DNA of 5,430 nucleotides from an uncultured Alphaproteobacteria bacterium (GTDB lineage Bacteria > Pseudomonadota > Alphaproteobacteria > HIMB59 > GCA-002718135). Positions 1-5,430 of this stretch are shown piece after piece. The stretch spans positions 1-5,430 of the forward strand of contig CACMGM010000023.1 of assembly GCA_902613275.1 (NCBI GenBank), read 5' to 3'. Position 1 is the first letter of the stretch. The number at the start of each line of letters is the position of its first letter. Position numbers and translations under genes: made by a program. The notes under the pieces were generated by a model. It was not told where the DNA came from, did no database searches, and saw only the letters and a program-made list of their open reading frames with translations.

Positions 1-2020
1 ACAAGCTGACTCAACAGTTATAGCTACTTATGGTGGTACGACAGTTATGTGTAATGTAGTTGCTGCAAAAGAAGCAAATCCTGATATGGATTTTTTCCCC
101 TTAACAGTAAATTATCAAGAAAAATACTATTCTGTAGGAAAAATACCCGGTGGTTTTTTTAAAAGAGAGGCTAGACCAACTGAAAAAGAAACATTAGTTT
201 CTCGATTAATTGATAGGCCAGTTAGACCTTTATTTCATAAAGATTTTAAAAATGAGACCCAAGTTACTTGTACTGTATTATCACATGATCAAGAAAATGA
301 CTCAGATGTTGTAGCAATGGTAGCAGCAAGTGCTGCATTAACTTTATCTGGTTTGCCATTTTTAGGTCCAATCGGAGCAATTAAGATAGGTTTTTTAGAT
401 GACGAGTTTGTTGTTAATCCAACCAAGAGTCAATTATCAAATTCTAAACTAGAATTAGTATTGGCAGGGACTAAGGAAGGCGTACTAATGATCGAGTCTG
501 AAGCTCACGAGCTTTCAGAAAAACAAATGCTAGATGCAGTAGTTCATGGTCAAGAAAATTATAATACAGTAATTGAAGCAATAATTTCCTTAGCTAAAAA
601 AGCGGCAAAAGAACCTTGGGAACTTAAAGAAAAAGATGAAGAAATTAAAAATCTACCAACTAAGATCAACGAAGACTTTGGTAAAGATTTTAAAGATGCT
701 TATAAAATAACCGAAAAACAAAAAAGATCAGAAAAATTATCCTTGTTACGAAATGAAATTTCTGAAAAATTTGTAAGTGAAACACTCTCACCAGTATTGG
801 TTTCAGATGCAATAAAAAATGTAGAAAAAGATATAGTTAGAGGAGAATTAATTAATACTGGTAATAGAATTGATGGAAGAGATACAAAAACAGTCCGTCC
901 AATTGTGTGTGAAACTGGAGTTTTAGAAAGAACTCACGGGTCTGCATTATTTACAAGAGGAGAAACACAAGCTCTTGTAGTTTCAACTTTGGGAACTGGA
1001 CAAGACGAGCAAAGAATAGATGCAATTGATGGTGAATATACAGAAAATTTTATGCTTCATTACAATTTTCCACCTTATTCTGTTGGAGAAGTTGGAAGAA
1101 TAGGTTCTACCAGTAGAAGAGAAATAGGACATGGAAAACTAGCCTGGAGAGCTATTCACCCAATGTTACCTTCAAAAGAAAAGTTTCCTTACACTTATAG
1201 GGTTGTATCTGAAATTACAGAATCTAATGGATCTAGCTCTATGGCAACTGTTTGTGGTACCTCAATGTCTTTAATGGATGCAGGAGTGCCCATAAAAAGA
1301 CCAGTAGCGGGTATTGCGATGGGGCTAATTAAAGAGAATGATAAATATGTAATATTATCAGACATACTTGGTGATGAAGATCACTTAGGTGATATGGATT
1401 TTAAAGTTGCGGGAACTTCTGAGGGAATAACTTCACTACAAATGGATATTAAAATAACAAGTATTACTCCTGAAATTATGGAAGAAGCATTAGCACAAGC
1501 TAAAGATGGACGCTTCCATATACTTGGTGAAATGGCTAAAGCAATTGATAAACCTAATCAATCGATTTCTCAATACGCACCAACAATAACTAATCTACAA
1601 ATAAACAAAGATAAAATTAGAGAAGTTATTGGTAAAGGAGGAGCAGTTATTAGAGAAATATCTGAAACAACTGGAGCTAAAATTGAAATCAATGATGAAG
1701 GTTTAGTGAGTATTGCAGCTGTAGATCAAAAATCTGGAAATGATGCATTAGAATGGATCAAAGGTATTGTCGAAGAGCCAGAGATTGGTAAAATTTATGA
1801 TGGTAAAGTTATAAAAATAATGGACTTTGGTGCTTTTGTTAATTTCATGGGATCTACAGATGGTCTTGTTCATATTAGTCAATTAAAAAATGAAAGAGTA
1901 GAGAAAGTTAAAGATGTTATTAATGAAGGAGATATCGTTAAAGTAAAAGTATTGGATATCGACTCAAGAGGAAAAATAAAACTTTCTATGAAAGCAGTTG
2001 ACGCAGAAGAAAACGCTTAA
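1..2020 (+). CDS. pnp: Polyribonucleotide nucleotidyltransferase (PNPase), 5'-truncated by window edge
   Basis: PNPase degrades RNA 3'-to-5' with phosphate, releasing nucleoside diphosphates; it acts in the cytoplasm as a trimer. The frame is open from base 2, and residues before the ATG at 47 ([15 protein letters not shown]) already match the family, so that ATG is internal. By comparison with E. coli PNPase (711 aa) only about 25 N-terminal residues are missing. Order seen: first RNase PH domain with the FFKR loop and RPVRPLF (about 150-235), helical linker (about 500-820), second RNase PH domain (about 850-1560), KH domain with GKGG at 1631-1642, and S1 domain at 1781-2000. Catalytic residues are intact: the phosphate-binding Ser run at 1232-1240, and Asp (1379), Asp (1397) and Lys (1403), equivalent to E. 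coli D486, D492 and K494. The end is [10 protein letters not shown], without a long acidic tail. The phosphodiesterase gene overlaps its last 23 bases, so the two are probably co-transcribed. Confidence 0.97.
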   Translation, partial: QADSTVIATYGGTTVMCNVVAAKEANPDMDFFPLTVNYQEKYYSVGKIPGGFFKREARPTEKETLVSRLIDRPVRPLFHKDFKNETQVTCTVLSHDQENDSDVVAMVAASAALTLSGLPFLGPIGAIKIGFLDDEFVVNPTKSQLSNSKLELVLAGTKEGVLMIESEAHELSEKQMLDAVVHGQENYNTVIEAIISLAKKAAKEPWELKEKDEEIKNLPTKINEDFGKDFKDAYKITEKQKRSEKLSLLRNEISEKFVSETLSPVLVSDAIKNVEKDIVRGELINTGNRIDGRDTKTVRPIVCETGVLERTHGSALFTRGETQALVVSTLGTGQDEQRIDAIDGEYTENFMLHYNFPPYSVGEVGRIGSTSRREIGHGKLAWRAIHPMLPSKEKFPYTYRVVSEITESNGSSSMATVCGTSMSLMDAGVPIKRPVAGIAMGLIKENDKYVILSDILGDEDHLGDMDFKVAGTSEGITSLQMDIKITSITPEIMEEALAQAKDGRFHILGEMAKAIDKPNQSISQYAPTITNLQINKDKIREVIGKGGAVIREISETTGAKIEINDEGLVSIAAVDQKSGNDALEWIKGIVEEPEIGKIYDGKVIKIMDFGAFVNFMGSTDGLVHISQLKNERVEKVKDVINEGDIVKVKVLDIDSRGKIKLSMKAVDAEENA

Positions 2021-2753
2021 ATTACCTAAATTAATTGGGCACAGAGGTGTAAAAGATCTGTGTCCAGAAAACACTTTAGAATCTGTTTCTAGGGCATTCG
2101 AAATAGGCTTAAATTTTGTAGAAATAGATGTTAAGATTTCTAAAGATAAAGTCCCAATTTTATTGCATGACGACACCTTAGATAGAACTACTAATGGAAG
2201 CGGGCTTGCAATTGATTATGATTATGAGAACATAAAAAAACTTGATGCAGGAAAATTTTTTTATAAAAAAAATACAAATATTTTTGTTCCAAAATTAGAA
2301 GATATTCTTAGTTTGTGTACTAATAATAATGGTAATTTAAATATCGAATTAAAACCCAATAAAAATTTTGAAAAAGAAAATGTTTTACAAATATGTAAAA
2401 TTACAAAAAATATTAATCAAATAGATATTTTTTTTTCATCATTTGATTTGATTTCTATTTTAGAAATTTCAAAACTTTACCCTCAATCTTTACGTAGTTT
2501 TTTATTAGATGATTTTAAAGAATATAATATCGATGATTTGATTAGCATTTCAATTAATCATGATTTAAAAATTTGTGGATTAAATATAGATCTTGTTACA
2601 GCTGATATTATAAAAAAAATTAAACAGTCTAATATGGCAATAACTGTTTATGCAGATAAAAATATAAATTTATCTAGCGCTAATGATATTTTCTCCTTAG
2701 GTATAGAAAGTATTTTTGTTGATAATCCTTTGGATTTATTAGGAAAATTTTAG
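1998..2753 (+). CDS. Glycerophosphodiester phosphodiesterase, cytoplasmic UgpQ-like (GDPD family)
   Basis: Family function: hydrolysis of glycerophosphodiesters (deacylated phospholipids) to sn-glycerol-3-phosphate and an alcohol, with a divalent metal. The 251-aa product is one TIM-barrel GDPD domain with no signal peptide or membrane segment, so it is cytoplasmic. Seen: HRG at 15-17 with PENT at 23-26, metal ligands E42 and D44 (EID), [11 protein letters not shown] from H57, and E117/K119 in NIELKP. All core catalytic positions are present. The C-terminal part is more divergent: the usual VWTVN strand motif reads VYADK (near 218), though IFVDNPLDL near the end fits the family. The start is TTG at 1998; an in-frame TGA at 1989-1991 leaves no ATG before the essential HRG motif. 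It overlaps pnp by 23 bases, implying translational coupling. Its stop overlaps the fabI stop on the other strand. GC is about 24%, lower than pnp. The substrate head group cannot be told from sequence. Confidence 0.9.
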   Translation: MTQKKTLKLPKLIGHRGVKDLCPENTLESVSRAFEIGLNFVEIDVKISKDKVPILLHDDTLDRTTNGSGLAIDYDYENIKKLDAGKFFYKKNTNIFVPKLEDILSLCTNNNGNLNIELKPNKNFEKENVLQICKITKNINQIDIFFSSFDLISILEISKLYPQSLRSFLLDDFKEYNIDDLISISINHDLKICGLNIDLVTADIIKKIKQSNMAITVYADKNINLSSANDIFSLGIESIFVDNPLDLLGKF

Positions 2754-3523
2754 AACTTATTGGGCATTCCAATAATATTGTAACCACAGTCAACATAATG
2801 TACTTCACCAGTAACTGCAGAAGATAAATCACTAACAAAATATAAAGCAGATTTACCAATTTCATCTAGTTGAGTATTTCGTTTTAATGCTGAATGTTCT
2901 TCTGAAAATTTAAACACTTTCCTAGCATTATTTATTGCTGCACCAGCAATTGTTCTCATAGGTCCTGCTGATATTGCATTAACGCGAATATTTTTTGTAC
3001 CTAAATCCACACTCAAGTATTTTACACTTGTTTCTAAAGCGGCTTTTGCAATTCCCATTAAATTATAATTTGGTATCACTTTATTTGAGCCATAAAAAGT
3101 AAGGGTGAGAATACTTCCTCCATTATTCATTATAGGTTCAAAACTTCTAGCAAGACTAGTTAAAGAAAAACATGATATTTCCAAACAATTAATAAAATTA
3201 TCCTTCGTAGTATCAACATATCTACCATTTAACTCTGATTTATCTGCAAATGCAACAGCATGAATTATAAAATCAATTGTCCCCCATTCTTTTTTTATAA
3301 CTTCTACCGATTTGTTTATTGAGTCATCATTATTAAAATCACATTCTATTAATATTTTTGAATTAATTTCTTCAGAAAGTGGTTTTACCCTCTTCAATAA
3401 TATTTCATTTTGATAACCAATGGCTATTTCAGCACCATTTTTAGCTAGTTGTTTTGCTATTCCCCATGCAATTGAATGATTATTTGCAATACCAAATACC
3501 AAACCTTTTTTATTTCTAAGCAT
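2750..3523 (-). CDS. fabI: Enoyl-[acyl-carrier-protein] reductase (NADH), FabI
   Basis: FabI reduces trans-2-enoyl-ACP to acyl-ACP with NAD(P)H, the last step of each fatty-acid elongation cycle, in the cytoplasm. The product is 257 aa (E. coli 262) and spans a complete SDR-type Rossmann fold. Seen: nucleotide-binding [13 protein letters not shown] at 11-23 (the enoyl-reductase form of the glycine motif), CDF at 61-63, [15 protein letters not shown] at 88-102, the catalytic pair Y153 and K160 in YNLMGIAK (Y-x6-K), and SAGPMRT at 185-191. Compared with E. coli FabI by eye, Tyr146 is F143, Gly93 is A91 and Phe203 is A200; the last two look normal for alphaproteobacterial FabI. The ATG at 3523 overlaps the fabB 3' end by 8 bases and has no clear Shine-Dalgarno site, so translation is probably coupled to fabB. 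The stop (TAA, 2752-2750) overlaps the convergent phosphodiesterase stop. Confidence 0.96.
   Translation of the reverse strand: MLRNKKGLVFGIANNHSIAWGIAKQLAKNGAEIAIGYQNEILLKRVKPLSEEINSKILIECDFNNDDSINKSVEVIKKEWGTIDFIIHAVAFADKSELNGRYVDTTKDNFINCLEISCFSLTSLARSFEPIMNNGGSILTLTFYGSNKVIPNYNLMGIAKAALETSVKYLSVDLGTKNIRVNAISAGPMRTIAGAAINNARKVFKFSEEHSALKRNTQLDEIGKSALYFVSDLSSAVTGEVHYVDCGYNIIGMPNKF
2757..2775 (+). terminator. Possible 3'-end stem-loop at the convergent junction
   Basis: TTATTGG (2757-2763) and CCAATAA (2769-2775) form a perfect 7-bp inverted repeat with a 5-base loop, starting 4 bases after the phosphodiesterase stop codon. It lies inside the last codons of fabI on the other strand. There is no T-run after it on either strand, so it is not a classical intrinsic terminator. 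It could define or protect a transcript 3' end, or be chance in an AT-rich sequence. Confidence 0.25.
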
Positions 3524-4733
3524 GATATTTTGAAAATACTAATGTTGCATTTGTGCCGCCAAAACCAAAACTATTTGACATAACATGCTCAATTTCGACG
3601 ACATTTTCCGTTTTTAAAAGAATATTACAATCTTTGGCACTATCATCGAGATTTTCAATATTAGCAGAACCACTAATAAAATTATTTTTCATCATCAATA
3701 AACTATAAATTGCTTCATGCACACCAGTTGCTCCTAAAGAATGACCAGTCAAAGATTTTGTTGAGCTCATTTTAGGAATATTAGAACCAAAAACATTTTT
3801 GATTGCTTCCAATTCTTTTAGATCTCCTATTGGAGTGCTTGTTCCATGTGTATTTATATAATCAATTTTACCATCAATATTTTTTAATGCTTGCTTCATG
3901 CATCTTTCTGCTCCTTCTCCAGAAGGCTGTACCATATCGTATCCATCTGAGGTTGCTCCATATCCTGTTATTTCACCATATATTTTAGCACCTCTAGCTT
4001 TTGCATGCTCTAATTCTTCAAGTACTAAAGTTCCACCCCCACCAGCAATTACAAATCCATCTCTATCTGCATCATATGCCCTTGAAGCTTTGTTTGGAGT
4101 AGAATTATATTTTGATGACAAAGCACCCATTGCGTCAAATAAAATTGATAAAGTCCAATGGAGTTCTTCACCTCCTCCAGCAAAAACAATATTTTGTTTT
4201 CCCATCTGAATTAGTTCGTACGCATTACCAATACAATGTGAACTTGTAGAACATGCTGAAGTAATTGAATAGTTAACTCCTTTAATTTTAAAAGGAGTTG
4301 CAAGAGTTGCAGAATTTGTACTAGACATTGCTCTTGGCACCATAAATGGTCCAATTTTTTTTGAACCCGAACTTTTTCCAATTTCAGAAGACTTAAATAA
4401 ATTTTGTGTAGATGGACCACCTGAACCAACAATTATACCAGTCATTTCATTTGAAATATCACAATCCTCCAGCCCTGAGTCGTCTATAGCATCTTTCATC
4501 GCAATATAGTTGTAGGCAGCTCCATCACCCATAAACCTTAGTAATCTCCTATCAATTTCATTGCTAATATCTATATTTGGTTTACCGTGCACAAGACTTC
4601 TAAAAGAAAACACCTCATACTCTTTTGCACTTGTTATCCCAGATTTCAAATTTTTAAGACTATCTATAACATCCAATTGATTATTACCAATACATGATAC
4701 TATACCTAAACCTGTTACTACTACTCTATTCAT
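3516..4733 (-). CDS. fabB: 3-oxoacyl-[acyl-carrier-protein] synthase I, FabB
   Basis: FabB condenses malonyl-ACP with acyl-ACP and is the condensing enzyme needed to elongate the cis-3-decenoyl-ACP made by FabA, so it commits carbon to unsaturated fatty acids. The product is 405 aa, against 406 in E. coli, with a complete thiolase-fold ketosynthase. Seen: nucleophile C161 in [14 protein letters not shown]296 in [12 protein letters not shown]326 and H331 in [12 protein letters not shown], and the C-terminal [12 protein letters not shown]. The stretch [10 protein letters not shown] and the [12 protein letters not shown] segment are FabB-type rather than FabF-type, as is its pairing with fabA. 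The ATG at 4733 lies 3 bases after the fabA stop; the only upstream purine stretch is a weak GAGAA in the end of fabA. It shares 8 bases with fabI. A 9-bp perfect inverted repeat lies inside the gene just before the Cys161 region. Confidence 0.97.
   Translation of the reverse strand: MNRVVVTGLGIVSCIGNNQLDVIDSLKNLKSGITSAKEYEVFSFRSLVHGKPNIDISNEIDRRLLRFMGDGAAYNYIAMKDAIDDSGLEDCDISNEMTGIIVGSGGPSTQNLFKSSEIGKSSGSKKIGPFMVPRAMSSTNSATLATPFKIKGVNYSITSACSTSSHCIGNAYELIQMGKQNIVFAGGGEELHWTLSILFDAMGALSSKYNSTPNKASRAYDADRDGFVIAGGGGTLVLEELEHAKARGAKIYGEITGYGATSDGYDMVQPSGEGAERCMKQALKNIDGKIDYINTHGTSTPIGDLKELEAIKNVFGSNIPKMSSTKSLTGHSLGATGVHEAIYSLLMMKNNFISGSANIENLDDSAKDCNILLKTENVVEIEHVMSNSFGFGGTNATLVFSKYHA
4275..4299. 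repeat. 9-bp perfect inverted repeat inside fabB
   Basis: AACTCCTTT (4275-4283) and AAAGGAGTT (4291-4299) are exact reverse complements separated by 7 bases, and a further T-G wobble pair could close the base. On the fabB mRNA the 3' arm contains AAAGGAG, a Shine-Dalgarno-like hexamer plus one, and the 5' arm is complementary to it. It encodes TPFKIKGVN (residues 146-154), a few codons before the catalytic cysteine. No start codon is suitably placed after it, so it is not an internal initiation site. Function, if any, is unknown. Confidence 0.4.
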
Positions 4734-4736
4734 TAC

Positions 4737-5243
4737 TTATTTCTCAGGTGAAAATAAACCGACTTTCATATCTTTAGCTTCATAAATTGTTTCACCGTCA
4801 GCTTTTAAAACACCATCTCCAACTCCTAAAATTAATTTTCTCAGTATAAGTCTTTTAAGAGATATATGGTAAGTTACTTTTTTGACTCTTTGTAATACCT
4901 GACCGGTAAACTTAACTTCACCTACTCCTAAAGCCCTACCTTTTCCTGGTTGGCCAAGCCATCCTAAATAAAAACCAAGTAATTGCCACATAGCATCCAA
5001 ACCTAAACAACCTGGCATTACTGGATCATCTTTAAAATGACATTCAAAAAACCATAAGTCTTCTTTAATATCTAATTCTGCAATAATCTCACCTTTAGAA
5101 AATTCTCCACCATTCTCATTTATTGAACTAATTCTGTCAAACATTAACATAGGAGGCATTGGAAGTTGAGCATTCCCTTTTCCAAAAAGCACCCCTTTCG
5201 CACAATCAATTAATTGATCGTAGGTAAATGAATTTTGTTTCAT
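4737..5243 (-). CDS. fabA: 3-hydroxydecanoyl-[acyl-carrier-protein] dehydratase/isomerase, FabA
   Basis: FabA dehydrates 3-hydroxydecanoyl-ACP and isomerises trans-2- to cis-3-decenoyl-ACP, the branch point of oxygen-independent unsaturated fatty-acid synthesis. The product is 168 aa (E. coli 172), one hot-dog fold covering the whole enzyme. Seen: catalytic H69 in [12 protein letters not shown] and D83 in LGLDAMWQL, the long helix with GFYLGWLG (90-97), and [15 protein letters not shown] (102-116), all near identical to the E. coli motifs. The presence of D83 and the isomerase-type motifs argues for FabA rather than FabZ. The ATG at 5243 matches the family N-terminus in length and is the first gene start after the 39-bp spacer; no clear Shine-Dalgarno site precedes it (the upstream bases are A/T-rich). 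It leads the fabA-fabB-fabI cluster, with 3 bp to fabB. Confidence 0.97.
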   Translation of the reverse strand: MKQNSFTYDQLIDCAKGVLFGKGNAQLPMPPMLMFDRISSINENGGEFSKGEIIAELDIKEDLWFFECHFKDDPVMPGCLGLDAMWQLLGFYLGWLGQPGKGRALGVGEVKFTGQVLQRVKKVTYHISLKRLILRKLILGVGDGVLKADGETIYEAKDMKVGLFSPEK

Positions 5244-5272
5244 AATTTTAATTAAACTTTTTTTATGTAATT

Positions 5273-5292
5273 ATCAATTAACTTAAATTGAT
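5273..5292. promoter_or_regulatory. Dyad in the spacer upstream of fabA, possible operator or weak 3'-end stem
   Basis: ATCAATT (5273-5279) and AATTGAT (5286-5292) form a perfect 7-bp inverted repeat with a 6-base centre, 30 bases upstream of the fabA start and spanning the stop codon of the preceding gene. Its size and symmetry would suit a dimeric repressor, but the composition is nearly all A/T and it could be chance. It lies in the only spacer longer than 3 bp in the window (5244-5282). No convincing -35/-10 pair was found beside it. Confidence 0.25.
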
Positions 5293-5430
5293 TTTAAATA
5301 ACAATCATGTTTACTTTTAATAACAATATTATCAATGCTTAATTTTTTTCCATCAGAAATTGTCATTATATTAGTTTCATCCTTTAAATTTAAATAAAAA
5401 TTAATTATTTTTTGAGCAGCGATCAAACCG
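5283..5430 (-). CDS. C-terminal end of an unidentified protein (5' part outside window)
   Basis: Reading the minus strand from base 5429, one frame stays open for 48 codons and ends with TAA at 5285-5283; the other two frames close within ten codons. The tail begins GLIAAQKIINFYLNLKDE and ends KSKHDCYLKSI. It has an amphipathic helix-like start followed by two short beta-like stretches (NIMTIS, NIVIKS), and no membrane segment or known motif that I recognise. The gene is followed after 39 bp by fabA on the same strand, so it may be the upstream member of the same transcription unit. In several rhizobia the gene at this place is irr (Fur family), but this tail has none of the HHHFF-type histidine motif or the end pattern of Irr. 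I do not assign a function. Confidence 0.6.
   Translation of the reverse strand, partial: GLIAAQKIINFYLNLKDETNIMTISDGKKLSIDNIVIKSKHDCYLKSI

Noticed and set aside
47..49. ATG at 47 as the start of pnp
   Set aside because: The frame is open back to base 2 and the residues before it match the conserved PNPase N-terminal region, so the true start lies outside the window.
154..164. T7A4 run in pnp as a frameshift slippery site
   Set aside because: It encodes the conserved FFKR loop of PNPase, the frame continues normally on both sides, and no truncated product is expected.
498..518. Hairpin in pnp (CTGAAGCTC / GAGCTTTCAG)
   Set aside because: It needs a bulged base and a 2-base loop, and it encodes the conserved ESEAHELSE stretch; coding constraint explains it.
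1964..2176. 70-codon minus-strand frame over the pnp/phosphodiesterase junction
   Set aside because: It is antisense to two well-supported genes and its translation has no recognisable family features.
2680..2865. 61-codon minus-strand frame across the convergent junction
   Set aside because: It overlaps the ends of fabI and the phosphodiesterase in another frame; the hydrophobic, Leu/Ile-rich translation is what AT-rich shadow frames give.
3898..4209. 103-codon plus-strand frame antisense to fabB
   Set aside because: It mirrors the conserved glycine-rich fabB region, giving a Pro/Ser-rich translation, with no ribosome site or family signature.
4211..4432. 73-codon minus-strand frame inside fabB
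   Set aside because: It is an alternative frame of the Cys161 region of fabB, Leu/Gln-rich and low complexity in translation.
5261..5274. GATAAT-like -10 box upstream of fabA
   Set aside because: It resembles a -10 element in five of six bases, but no acceptable -35 lies 16-18 bases before it; such hexamers are expected often in sequence this AT-rich.
5308..5343. Short plus-strand ATG frame (11 codons) in the right-hand end
   Set aside because: It is too short, antisense to the open minus-strand frame, and lacks a ribosome site.

Overview
The window is a dense, AT-rich piece of bacterial chromosome. GC is roughly 24% in the least constrained gene and about 34% in sampled lines of pnp, both counted by hand. 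It holds six genes in two convergent blocks. The gene order (pnp running into fabI, fabB and fabA on the opposite strand), the FabI sequence style, the very low GC and the near absence of spacers fit a streamlined marine alphaproteobacterium of the SAR11/Pelagibacter kind. That placement is inference from style and order, not from a database match.

Plus strand, 1-2753: the 3' part of pnp (polynucleotide phosphorylase, cut at its 5' end by the window edge), overlapped by a cytoplasmic glycerophosphodiester phosphodiesterase that starts on TTG inside the pnp 3' end. Minus strand, 5430-2750: the last 48 codons of a gene I cannot identify, then fabA, fabB and fabI in transcription order. fabA and fabB are 3 bp apart, and fabB and fabI overlap by 8 bp. 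The two blocks meet tail to tail with a 4-bp overlap of stop codons. The only non-coding bases are 3 bp between fabA and fabB and 39 bp upstream of fabA.

Functionally, FabA makes and isomerises the 10-carbon enoyl-ACP, FabB elongates the cis intermediate, and FabI reduces enoyl-ACPs. Together they form the oxygen-independent route to unsaturated fatty acids plus the last reductive step of each elongation cycle. The phosphodiesterase degrades deacylated phospholipid head-group esters and so also belongs to lipid metabolism. PNPase is a general RNA-decay enzyme and part of the degradosome in many bacteria.

I see no mobile element, CRISPR array, RNA gene or obviously new system. The points worth a second look are small: the overlapping architecture, a 9-bp perfect inverted repeat inside fabB with Shine-Dalgarno-like arms, a hairpin at the convergent junction, a dyad upstream of fabA, FabI active-site variants, and the unidentified gene where many rhizobia carry irr.
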